Shown here in pieces: positions 8,686 to 15,646 of a DNA stretch of 30,053 nucleotides. The notes under the pieces were generated by a model. That model saw only the letters and a list, made by a program, of their open reading frames with translations. It searched no databases and was not told the origin of the DNA. Positions within the stretch are counted from its first letter, which is position 1. Every line of letters begins with the position of its first letter. The stretch covers positions 1-30,053 of the forward strand of contig JAJYPA010000047.1 of NCBI GenBank assembly GCA_021795795.1, written 5' to 3'. This stretch comes from Pseudomonadota bacterium (GTDB lineage: Bacteria; Pseudomonadota; Gammaproteobacteria; Halothiobacillales; Halothiobacillaceae). A program made the translations under genes and the position numbers.

Positions 8686-9165
8686 TCAAGGACGTGAAAC
8701 AAAAAACCCGGCCTTATTCAATTGCACCAAACGCACGATACCGGCAGGCACGATGCGCGCCTCGGGATTCAATTCCGGTTCATACCCCAGTTTTTTGGAC
8801 ATGGCGGTAATCGTGTTGGCGCAGGCACTAAACCGCACCCCTTCTGCCGCCAGCGATTGAATCTGATCACCCAAGGCATTGTCCTTGAACAGCAAACGCA
8901 GCCCCGGCCCGAAGGCGACGACCTCCACATCCACCTTGTCCGCACCATAAAACTTGATCAGGTTACTGGCGACATTGAGCACCAACTGTTGCCTGGGTCC
9001 ATCCGCATCACTGATTTGCAAGGCCACGCGCGCCTCAGCAAACGGTTTTTCCTGAATGGCTTGCGAAACAGGTTCCGCCGCGGGATTTGCCATAACTGAA
9101 GGCGCGATGCCAATCAGCCCGAGCAAGAACGCGGTCATAAAGATTTTTTGTCGAATACGAATCAT
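8686..9165 (-). CDS. Periplasmic DsrE-like protein (paralogue 2), porin operon
   Basis: A 159-residue secreted protein: a signal peptide ends near VMA (26), then a DsrE/DsrF-like domain with ALQISDAD (48-55), KVDVEVVAFGPGLRLLF (77-93) and GVRFSAC (109-115) with a single cysteine, Cys115. AGAGG lies eight bases upstream of the ATG. It is a clear paralogue of the gene at 2313-2858 and distantly resembles the periplasmic half of the anti-sigma factor at 9954-10724, in which the cysteine position is kept. It is the first gene of a two-gene unit with the porin and diverges from the ECF sigma operon. Family knowledge suggests sulfur carriage or binding on the cysteine; here a sensing or ligand-presenting role next to the anti-sigma factor is inferred. 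Confidence 0.82.
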   Translation of the reverse strand: MIRIRQKIFMTAFLLGLIGIAPSVMANPAAEPVSQAIQEKPFAEARVALQISDADGPRQQLVLNVASNLIKFYGADKVDVEVVAFGPGLRLLFKDNALGDQIQSLAAEGVRFSACANTITAMSKKLGYEPELNPEARIVPAGIVRLVQLNKAGFFVSRP

Positions 9166-9228
9166 GGGGTTACCTCTTTGGTGAATGATTTTTATCTACC
9201 GCCGTTATTTGCTCGGGGCTAATGAGGA

Positions 9229-9254
9229 GACGAGTGCAGTTTTTTGTTTATTCC
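9229..9254 (-). promoter_or_regulatory. ECF-type promoter for the DsrE-porin unit
   Basis: Read on the minus strand: GGAATAAA begins at 9254 and CGTC lies at 9232-9229, with 17 bases between GGAAT and CGTC. The same motif with the same spacing occurs on the opposite strand before the sigma gene. GGAA-type -35 and CGTC-type -10 boxes are common for ECF sigma factors. The leader to the ATG at 9165 would be about 57 bases. Confidence 0.6.
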
Positions 9255-9299
9255 ATTGATGAAATTGATGCACTAATTTGAATTTTCGAGATTATTCTT

Positions 9300-9325
9300 G
9301 GAATAAAACTCAATTGGATACCGTC
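9300..9325 (+). promoter_or_regulatory. ECF-type promoter for the sigma/anti-sigma unit
   Basis: GGAAT at 9300-9304 (within GGAATAAA) and CGTC at 9322-9325 are separated by exactly 17 bases, mirroring the divergent promoter. Transcription would begin near 9332, about 35 bases before the TTG start of the sigma gene. This is the pattern expected if the sigma factor activates its own operon. Confidence 0.6.
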
Positions 9326-9366
9326 TTTGATATATAGAGAGTTCAACTTATGTGGAGTAAAACGCA

Positions 9367-9957
9367 TTGAGCCCATCATCCTTTTTATCTGGCGCATTTT
9401 TATTCGGGCGGTTGACCTTCAATCATCGCCTAGAGCAATTACGGCCTCGGCTTTATCGCCTGGCTTTTTCGTGGTGCAAGGAATCTTATCTGGCCGAAGA
9501 TCTGGTTCAGGAAACCATGATTCGAGCGCTGCAAAAACAGACTCAGCTCAGGGATGAAGAGTTGATGGATCGCTGGGTTATTCGCATTTTGGCTAACCAG
9601 TGGCTGGATCATGTCCGCAATCGTGTCCACGACGATAACATTGACGACGTGGAGCAAACGCTCTCCATCGATGAGCAACAATCACCCGAGTGCATCCATT
9701 GCCGGGATGAAATGATCGAACGGGTCCGCAACGCTGTGATGCGCCTGCCGGAAATGCAGCGCATGGTGGTCACGCTGGTCGATCTGGAAGAATTCTCCTA
9801 TAAGGAAGTAGCCACCACGCTCGATCTGCCGATCGGCACGATCATGAGCCGCCTGTCGCGTGGCCGTCAGTCTTTACGAAAGCTCCTGATCGAAACGAAA
9901 AATGCCGCAACTGAGGAGCGCAGCAAAAGCGAGTGCCACCTGAGGAGAGTTGTATGA
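9367..9957 (+). CDS. ECF-type RNA polymerase sigma factor
   Basis: A 196-residue group 4 sigma factor. Region 2 is seen in RLYRLAFSWC (29-37), AEDLVQETMIRAL (43-55, region 2.2/2.3) and WVIRILANQWLDHVRN (70-85, region 2.4). Region 4 is LPEMQRMVVTLVDLEEFSYKEVA (127-149) followed by the recognition helix IGTIMSRLSRGRQSLRKLL. The TTG at 9367 is chosen because GGAG stands ten bases before it; the first in-frame ATG is inside region 2 and too late. A second TTG at 9411 is possible. The TGA overlaps the ATG of the anti-sigma gene. Two cysteines (109, 112, in CIHC) lie in the linker between regions 2 and 4 and might bind metal or respond to redox, but this is only suggestive. Matched divergent promoters imply that it controls itself and the DsrE-porin unit. 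Confidence 0.93.
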   Translation: MSPSSFLSGAFLFGRLTFNHRLEQLRPRLYRLAFSWCKESYLAEDLVQETMIRALQKQTQLRDEELMDRWVIRILANQWLDHVRNRVHDDNIDDVEQTLSIDEQQSPECIHCRDEMIERVRNAVMRLPEMQRMVVTLVDLEEFSYKEVATTLDLPIGTIMSRLSRGRQSLRKLLIETKNAATEERSKSECHLRRVV

Positions 9958-10724
9958 ATTACGCCCAGCAAAACAAATACCAAGACACACCCATTTCCGT
10001 CGAGGAAGTCAATGCCTTCATCGATGATGAGCTCATCCACGAAGATCGGCAGCGCGTGCGTGAACAGGTGAAAAAAAATCCGGAGCTGACTCAGTTGATC
10101 TGCGACATCGATCAGATCCAAGACTGGATCAAAGAGGCCTATGAGGTCGTACCGGAGCCAAAGAACCCCAAAACCAGATGGCGAGTTCACGCTCTGCTGC
10201 CCGGCGCGCTGGCTGCAATGACGTTGCTGACCGTCGGCGTGCTGGCTGGCTGGTTTGTGGGCAAGATGTCTTCCACCGACGCCGGTGGCGGTCATGCCGC
10301 AACCATGCTTCAGGCCAGAAATCAGGCGCAGAACGTTGAGTATGCGACTGCGCCGACCGCCGTGGCGCGCAACGTCATACTTCGACTGGGTTCCGACTCA
10401 CCCCAGAAATTCAGGGAAACCCTGAACAGGGTCGAGCATGTGATGAAGACTTCGGCTCATCAACCTGGTTTCCAGATGGAGGTGCTCGCCAATTCGGATG
10501 GGCTCAACTTCCTGCGGGCAGATACGTCGCCCTATGCAAAACAGATCGAAGCCTTGATGAAGAAGTACCCGAACCTGCACTTCATGGTGTGCGGCACGAG
10601 CCTGAAAAACCTCCAGGAAAGTGGACAAAAAGCGGAGCTATTGCCGAATGTGAGCGTAACGTCTTCTGCCGTGGAGCAAGTTGCCCAGCGCATCCGTGAA
10701 GGCTGGAGCTACTCGGCGATTTAA
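9954..10724 (+). CDS. Transmembrane anti-sigma factor with a DsrE-like periplasmic domain
   Basis: A 256-residue protein starting at the ATG with GAGGAG before it (an upstream GTG at 9933 is unlikely), overlapping the sigma stop by ATGA. Residues about 14-65 form a small helical anti-sigma domain (EEVNAFIDDELIHEDRQRVREQV), without the HxxxCxxC zinc motif. A transmembrane helix follows (about 81-103), then a Gly/Ala linker. Residues about 137-256 are predicted to be periplasmic and follow the DsrE-like pattern of the neighbour at 8686-9165: VILRLGSDS, a helix, FQMEVLANSDGLNFL, a helix, NLHFMVCGTSL with Cys213, and a final VSVTSSAVEQV. The similarity is weak residue by residue but consistent in order, and Cys213 aligns with the conserved DsrE cysteine. 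It presumably holds the sigma factor until a periplasmic signal arrives. Confidence 0.82.
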   Translation: MNYAQQNKYQDTPISVEEVNAFIDDELIHEDRQRVREQVKKNPELTQLICDIDQIQDWIKEAYEVVPEPKNPKTRWRVHALLPGALAAMTLLTVGVLAGWFVGKMSSTDAGGGHAATMLQARNQAQNVEYATAPTAVARNVILRLGSDSPQKFRETLNRVEHVMKTSAHQPGFQMEVLANSDGLNFLRADTSPYAKQIEALMKKYPNLHFMVCGTSLKNLQESGQKAELLPNVSVTSSAVEQVAQRIREGWSYSAI

Positions 10725-10743
10725 GAAATCCGATGCAGGGCGA

Positions 10744-11841
10744 TCAACTCTGCGCGATGGCGGTTAACAGTTCCTCGAAGGCCTGGGCGAATTGATCCAG
10801 TCCTTCGTCCAGCAGTTGATGGCCGACGGCACCGTCCATATCGATACCGACTTCGGCCAATGCGGCCCAAACCTTTTTATCTTCCGCCAGACGTGGCTTG
10901 AGTATGGAGGCAATGCGTCCGTGGTCGGCGAAGACCATTAAGGTGGCCTCGGGCAAGGTGTTGATGGTTTTCGGGGCAATCAGGTTCTCGACGTACAGTA
11001 CATCCGAGTAATCCGGATTCTTGGTACCCGTGCTCGCCCACAATAGATATTGCTCGCGCGCGCCCAAGCGGGCCATTTCGGCAAAATCCTCGCCTTCGAA
11101 CACCTCACGAAAATGCTGATAGGCCATGCCGCCCAAAGCCAGCGCGGCTTTGCCACGCAGTTGCAGCGCCGTTTCGCTGCCAATTTCGGTGAGCTGCTGA
11201 TCGACCAGCGTATCGACACGGCTCATGAACAGGCTCGCCACCGCCCGCACCCGACTTACGGCACCGCCACTGGCATGCAACGCCTTCAAGCCGCGCACGT
11301 AGGCTGCGAAGACGCGCTTGACCTGATCGAGGGAAAACATGAGCGTGACGTTGACGCTGATGCCGCGTGCGATCAGCAGTTCGAAGGCTTCGATACCCTC
11401 ATCGGTCGCTGGAACTTTAATCAATAAATTCGGCCTGTCGGCCAGTTTTTTCAGCCGCTCGGCAGAGGCCACCGTGGAAGCTGCGTTATGTGCGATACGC
11501 GGCGACTCTTCCCAACTGACCCAGCCATCCTCGCCGTGGCTTTCGTCGAAAATAGGCCGAAGCTGGTCGCAGGCCTGCTGAATATCCTTCACGACAAGGT
11601 GTTCGTACACGAACTCCACATCGTCGTACTCCTTCTTGAGTGCTGCGATGTCATCCGTGTAATAAGGGCTGCCGACAATCGCCTTTTTGAAAATGGAGGG
11701 ATTGGACGTCAGGCCACGAATGCCATAATTCTGGATCAATTCAGCCAACCGGCCCTCTTCGAGCAGCGCGCGGGACAGGTTATCCAGCCAGAGGCTTTGC
11801 CCCTGGCTGGCATAAAGTGTTGATAACTCATTCTGAGACAT
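10744..11841 (-). CDS. tal: Transaldolase
   Basis: Transfers a dihydroxyacetone unit between sugar phosphates in the non-oxidative pentose phosphate pathway, in the cytoplasm. The 365-residue length and sequence match the longer transaldolase subfamily (the one also found fused to glucose-6-phosphate isomerase). Visible signatures are IRGLTSNPSIF (41-51), the Schiff-base lysine in LLIKVPATDEG (K142), NVTLMFSL, ASLFMSRVD and LLWASTGTKNPDYSD. GGAGGG stands eight bases before the ATG. It is transcribed toward the ECF/anti-sigma operon and ends 19 bases from it, with no visible terminator between them. In an autotroph it would link carbon fixation intermediates with biosynthesis. Confidence 0.95.
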   Translation of the reverse strand: MSQNELSTLYASQGQSLWLDNLSRALLEEGRLAELIQNYGIRGLTSNPSIFKKAIVGSPYYTDDIAALKKEYDDVEFVYEHLVVKDIQQACDQLRPIFDESHGEDGWVSWEESPRIAHNAASTVASAERLKKLADRPNLLIKVPATDEGIEAFELLIARGISVNVTLMFSLDQVKRVFAAYVRGLKALHASGGAVSRVRAVASLFMSRVDTLVDQQLTEIGSETALQLRGKAALALGGMAYQHFREVFEGEDFAEMARLGAREQYLLWASTGTKNPDYSDVLYVENLIAPKTINTLPEATLMVFADHGRIASILKPRLAEDKKVWAALAEVGIDMDGAVGHQLLDEGLDQFAQAFEELLTAIAQS

Positions 11842-11893
11842 AATTCTTTTCCCTCCTGCTAATCAACAAAGGCAACATCCATGACTCATTGTA

Positions 11894-12129
11894 GGGCACC
11901 TCGAAAAACCTTTCGAGGTGCCCGTGCACCACAGGGATGTGGTGCCGCGCATCCTGTTTTCGCGCCCTTCCATCATCCATGGCGGAAGCCTGCGTCGCAG
12001 GTGCTGCGCTCAAATCAATCGCTTAAGCGATTGAAATAGCTTAAGTTCGTTGCGGACTTCGTCAGCTACGTGATGGTATCCCGCACCGAATGTCCTCGAA
12101 AAACTCCATGGAAGGAGTTTTTCGAGGTT
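11894..12129. repeat. Hairpin-rich MITE/REP-like element 1
   Basis: This fills most of the 335-base gap between tal and rrtA, which holds no gene. It contains a perfect 13-base stem with a four-base loop (11894-11923), an eight-base stem GCACCACA/TGTGGTGC around GGGA (11926-11945), an 18-base perfect palindrome (12016-12033) and a perfect 14-base stem with a six-base loop (12094-12127). The outermost sequence ACCTCGAAAAAC (11898-11909) recurs inverted at 12117-12128, like terminal inverted repeats of a non-autonomous element. No target duplication was recognised. The middle part resembles element 2 at 15477-15640. The right hairpin could also act as a bidirectional terminator for rrtA, though it has only a short T run. 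Confidence 0.7.
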
Positions 12130-12176
12130 CACTATAGAAGCGATCATGCTTGGCGAAACGATTTAATTGGCATGAA

Positions 12177-12740
12177 TCAGCGGCGGAAAAACAACAGGGC
12201 CAGAACGATAACCGCACCCGTCATGGCGCCATACAGATGGGCATCCACCAGAACGGGCACACCGAGCAACTTAGCCGTACCCAGATCGCCAAAGCGTTGT
12301 TCCCACATGAGTTTTAATGCAATGGCCGCAGTCAAGGCCAACCCGCCAAGCCATTCTTTGTGTGACAGCAATCGAATGGCGCTGGCCGCGAACAGCCCGT
12401 GCAAAATACCGGAGAGCCCGACGTACCAGCCGACATGTGGATCAAGCACCAGCAACCCCAAGCCTACACCCAGCCCGCTTCCGATCAAAATAATCAGATA
12501 GCTGCGCTGTGTTTCCATGTAACTCGCCAGCGCCGTCCAGAGCAGCAGGCCGACCAAGTCCGAGGCCAGATGCCGCCAGTTGGCATGCACGAAATTGCCG
12601 GTGAATACCCGCCAAATCTGACCATGCAGAATATCCGCACGGTCGTAACGCAATTCACTACTGCCGTGCAGCAGCAGGATCGCCACGGCAATCACGGCTA
12701 CGACCAGAGAAGTAAACCACTTTTGATTACGGTCGGTCAT
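12177..12740 (-). CDS. rrtA: Rhombosortase (rhomboid-family intramembrane serine protease)
   Basis: A 187-residue membrane protein with about six hydrophobic helices. The rhomboid catalytic pair is visible: Ser110 in GLSGILHGL and His168 in DAHLYGAMTGA, a wording typical of rhombosortases, which cleave GlyGly-CTERM tails of exported proteins. The loop IWRVFTGNFVHANWRHLASDLVGL corresponds to the HxxxHxxxN region of rhomboids; here the last position is Asp61 rather than the usual Asn. No protein with a GlyGly-CTERM tail is encoded in the window, so the substrate must be elsewhere. It lies 97 bases downstream of sixA on the same strand. The ribosome site is weak. Confidence 0.85.
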   Translation of the reverse strand: MTDRNQKWFTSLVVAVIAVAILLLHGSSELRYDRADILHGQIWRVFTGNFVHANWRHLASDLVGLLLWTALASYMETQRSYLIILIGSGLGVGLGLLVLDPHVGWYVGLSGILHGLFAASAIRLLSHKEWLGGLALTAAIALKLMWEQRFGDLGTAKLLGVPVLVDAHLYGAMTGAVIVLALLFFRR

Positions 12741-12837
12741 TCAGAAGTCCAAATCCGTTCAGTCAATTCCATTCAAACACGCGGTGATAGACCGTCTCCC
12801 GTCCAATGCATCATGGTCGACTGGGGGCGCGCACGAT

Positions 12838-13344
12838 CTATTCCGCAAGGGCGCGCAAAATACCCGGCGTCAGAGCCCAGATCAACTGCCCCTGCCCTGC
12901 GCCAATACCCTCGGCGAAGCGCAACAAAATTGCACCCCCTTTTTTCAAGGGCATGGTGCCGGTGGCCGCGCCGCAGAGAAGTGTTTCGGCAAGATGGCTC
13001 AAATTGGGTTCATGGCCAATCAACGCGAGGCCATCGACACGGGGTTGTTTGCGCAGCCAATCGATCAGGTTTTCGGTCGACACCTCGGCCGACAGCATAC
13101 CCTCGGTATCAAATTGACGAATCTCAAGAGCTGGCGCCACGATTTGCGCGGTTTGCTGCGCCCGAACCAACGGGCTGGTGATCAGGCGCTCAATCGGCAG
13201 CGCCAATGTCATCAAGCCCCGCGCCGCCAGTTGCATCCGCTCAATGCCACGAGGTGTCAAAGGACGCAGTTCATCGGCCTGGCCTGTGAGGGCAAATTGC
13301 TCCCGATCTTCAGCGGGAGCGTGGCGAATCAGTAATACATCCAT
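12838..13344 (-). CDS. sixA: Phosphohistidine phosphatase SixA
   Basis: A small histidine phosphatase-superfamily protein of about 168 residues. The catalytic RHG-type motif is RHA near the N-terminus (LLIRHAPAED), followed by RPLTPRGIERM, LITSPLVRAQQTAQI and the second histidine in ALIGHEPNLSHLA. E. coli SixA removes phosphate from histidine of phosphotransfer proteins, including the nitrogen-related PTS protein NPr. The ATG at 13344 is used because it gives the family's usual start (MDVLLIRHA); the ATG six codons earlier (13362) is possible, and neither has a strong ribosome site. It lies 88 bases downstream of yheS and is followed by rrtA. Confidence 0.9.
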   Translation of the reverse strand: MDVLLIRHAPAEDREQFALTGQADELRPLTPRGIERMQLAARGLMTLALPIERLITSPLVRAQQTAQIVAPALEIRQFDTEGMLSAEVSTENLIDWLRKQPRVDGLALIGHEPNLSHLAETLLCGAATGTMPLKKGGAILLRFAEGIGAGQGQLIWALTPGILRALAE

Positions 13345-13432
13345 AACGCATTCGGATCTCATCTGGGCGACTGTGCCGTGATCGTAGCACCATCACTGCC
13401 CGCATATCGTGACAAATTGATGCAAATGCCTA

Positions 13433-15307
13433 TCAATCATTGAGCGACAGCCACTCCAGCTCCAAGGCTTCGTGTTCTTCTGCCAGCGTCTGGCGCTGGC
13501 TTGTCAGCTCGTGTGCATAGGTCGCATCCGTAGCCGTATACAAACCGGGATCAGCGAGTTGCGCATCCAGCTCCTGTAAAGCAAGCACCACCGCACTCAG
13601 GCGATGCTCGATTTCGGCTATGCGCTTGGCAGTGCGTTTGTCCGGTTTACCCGCCGATTTTTCGGCAGCGGGGCGCCAGGTCGATTCACTCTTGGGTTTC
13701 GTCGGCTCCACCGGTTTTGCAGGGGCGTTCGCCGCGCGACGTTCTTCGGTCAACACACGGCGGTAATCGTCGAGGTCGCCATCAAACACACCGACCTTTC
13801 CGTCGTGGACGCGCCAGAAGTTGTCGCAGACCATTTCGATGAGGCTGCGGTCATGCGATACCACCACTAACGCGCCTTCAAATGTTTGCAGCGCCGTAGC
13901 CAATGCCTCGCGCATTTCCAGATCGAGGTGGTTGGTCGGCTCATCGAGCAAAAGCAGATTCGGTGCCTGCCAGACGAGCAGGGCCAAGGCCAGACGCGCC
14001 TTTTCGCCACCGGAAAACGGCTCGATGTTTTCAAACGCCCGGTCGCCGATAAAGCCGAACCCGCCCAGAAAATTGCGCACTTCCTGGGTGGATGCCCGAC
14101 CGGCGATGCGCTCAAGTGCGCTCATGGGCGTATCGCGCGGGTCCAGTTGTTCCAGTTGATGCTGGGCGTAATAACCCACGCGCACGCCCGCAGAGATGAA
14201 CAGTTCGCCCGCCATGGGCTTCTCCGCGCCACCCAGCACACGCATCAAGGTGGTTTTACCCGCACCGTTCGCGCCCAAAAGGCCGATGCGATCACCCGCG
14301 CGCACGGTCAGATCGATGTTTTTGAGCAATGCCTTGCCGTTGTACCCCAGTTCGAGATGCTCCATCGTCAACAGCGGGTCGGGCGCATTCGGTGCGGGGC
14401 GAAAACTGAAGGTAAAACTGCTGTCGGCATGGGTGGCGGCCAGCACAGGCAAGCGGGCCAATGCCTTGATGCGGCTCTGCGCCTGTTTGGCCTTAGTTGC
14501 CTGTGCGCGGAAACGGTCGACAAATGCCGTCAAATGGGCGCGTTCGCGCTCGATTTTCGCCGAAAGCGCGGCATTTTGCGCCTGGCGTTCAGCGCGCATC
14601 TGCTCAAAACCGCTGTAATTGCTGGTGTAGACCGTGAGCGATTTGTTTTCCAGATGGGCGATGTGGGTGCAGACCTGATCCAGAAAATCCCGGTCGTGCG
14701 AGACCACCACCAGACTCCCCGGATAGTTGATCAACCATTGCTCCAGCCAGAACACCGCGTCCAGATCCAAGTGGTTGGTGGGTTCATCGAGCAGCAGGAT
14801 ATCGCTGGGCGCCAGCAAGGCCCGTGCAAGGTTGATGCGCATCCGCCAGCCACCGGAAAACGACCGCACGGGGCGGTCGATGGTGTCGGGCGCGAAACCC
14901 AGACCATCCAACAACCGTGCCGCGCGGGATCGGGCCGTAAAGCCATCGATCGCTTCCAGATCGTGGTACAGGGTTGCGAGTGCCATGCCGTCCTCGGCCT
15001 GTTCGGCTGCGGCAATCGCTTGAGATATGCGATGGTATTCGACGTCCCCCGCTAGCACGCTTTCAACCGCGCTCACGTCCAGTTCGTCGATTTCCTGCGC
15101 CACGGTCGCCAACCGCTGACCACCGGCCCGATCCACATTCCCTGCATCGGGCGAGAGCTTGCCTTCCAACAGCGCCAGCAGGCTCGACTTACCCGTGCCA
15201 TTGCGACCCACCAAACCCAAACGATAACCGGGTTGAAGCGTCAGGTTGGCGTTTTCAAGTAATAACTGGGCGCCGCGCCGCAGACTGACGGATTGAAGCT
15301 GAATCAT
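13433..15307 (-). CDS. yheS: ABC-F family ATPase, YheS-like ribosome-associated protein
   Basis: A soluble 624-residue protein with two ATP-binding cassettes and no membrane domain. The first has Walker A GRNGTGKSS (34-42), signature SFSGGWRMRINLA and Walker B LLLDEPTNHLD. The second has GANGAGKTT, FSGGEKARLALAL and again LLLDEPTNHLD. Between them is the linker rich in Arg and Lys (FVDRFRAQATKAKQAQSRIKALARL) typical of the P-site tRNA interaction motif, and a charged C-terminal helical extension follows. The sequence agrees with E. coli YheS along its length, for example RSRAARLLDGLGF and LGGFGFIGD. ABC-F proteins bind the ribosome exit site and relieve stalled translation. No good ribosome site precedes the ATG. 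Confidence 0.93.
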   Translation of the reverse strand: MIQLQSVSLRRGAQLLLENANLTLQPGYRLGLVGRNGTGKSSLLALLEGKLSPDAGNVDRAGGQRLATVAQEIDELDVSAVESVLAGDVEYHRISQAIAAAEQAEDGMALATLYHDLEAIDGFTARSRAARLLDGLGFAPDTIDRPVRSFSGGWRMRINLARALLAPSDILLLDEPTNHLDLDAVFWLEQWLINYPGSLVVVSHDRDFLDQVCTHIAHLENKSLTVYTSNYSGFEQMRAERQAQNAALSAKIERERAHLTAFVDRFRAQATKAKQAQSRIKALARLPVLAATHADSSFTFSFRPAPNAPDPLLTMEHLELGYNGKALLKNIDLTVRAGDRIGLLGANGAGKTTLMRVLGGAEKPMAGELFISAGVRVGYYAQHQLEQLDPRDTPMSALERIAGRASTQEVRNFLGGFGFIGDRAFENIEPFSGGEKARLALALLVWQAPNLLLLDEPTNHLDLEMREALATALQTFEGALVVVSHDRSLIEMVCDNFWRVHDGKVGVFDGDLDDYRRVLTEERRAANAPAKPVEPTKPKSESTWRPAAEKSAGKPDKRTAKRIAEIEHRLSAVVLALQELDAQLADPGLYTATDATYAHELTSQRQTLAEEHEALELEWLSLND

Positions 15308-15476
15308 AAAGAATTAATCACGGGGAAATCTTGTAAAAATAAATAACGCGAAAGGATAACGCGTTTTGCTGGCTGATTGCATCATCCGCCCGTGACAAAA
15401 TCAGTCGCGTGGTCAAAGTCGCAGCCGGTGCGAACCAGTTAATATTCCTATCATCGCAACAGGCTGAAGTAATTTA
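15308..15476. other. Intergenic leader of yheS
   Basis: No gene is seen here. It contains the inverted hexamers AACGCG and CGCGTT about eight bases apart near 15347-15366, and AT-rich sequence that may hold the yheS promoter, but no clear -35/-10 pair was found. Confidence 0.4.
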
Positions 15477-15640
15477 GGGAAGGTCTGCACAAATGCAGAC
15501 CTTCCCGAGCAGGGCATGGATGCCCAGCCGCTAAATGACATAAGTCATTGAAAATATTATCACAAGACGGGCGTGAACGCGGGCTTACGCCCGCATCAAG
15601 CTGGCGCAAGCCCACGAAGCGATGGATGGATTCGGGCAGA
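15477..15640. repeat. Hairpin-rich MITE/REP-like element 2
   Basis: A perfect 13-base stem (GGGAAGGTCTGCA and its complement) with the four-base loop CAAA occupies 15477-15506. It is followed by GGGCAT-GG-ATGCCC (15512-15525), a six-base stem AATGAC/GTCATT (15534-15549) and GCGGGC-TTAC-GCCCGC (15579-15594). The order, a long perfect hairpin, then a hairpin with a GGATG core, then a palindrome followed by ATTGAAA, is the same as in element 1, and the palindrome flanks align (AAAT, TAAG, ATTGAAA). The right end GCAGAGGTTC loosely matches the complement of the left end. The hairpin could also terminate transcription, but it sits upstream of yheS and downstream of the DUF1501 gene. Confidence 0.65.
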
Positions 15641-15646
15641 GGTTCT

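Noticed and set aside
11828..12013. Small minus-strand open frame upstream of tal
   Set aside because: It overlaps the tal start and the hairpin element; the tal start has its own strong ribosome site.
13886..15055. Long plus-strand open frame of 389 codons
   Set aside because: It lies antisense to yheS, whose motifs are complete; composition is that of a shadow frame.
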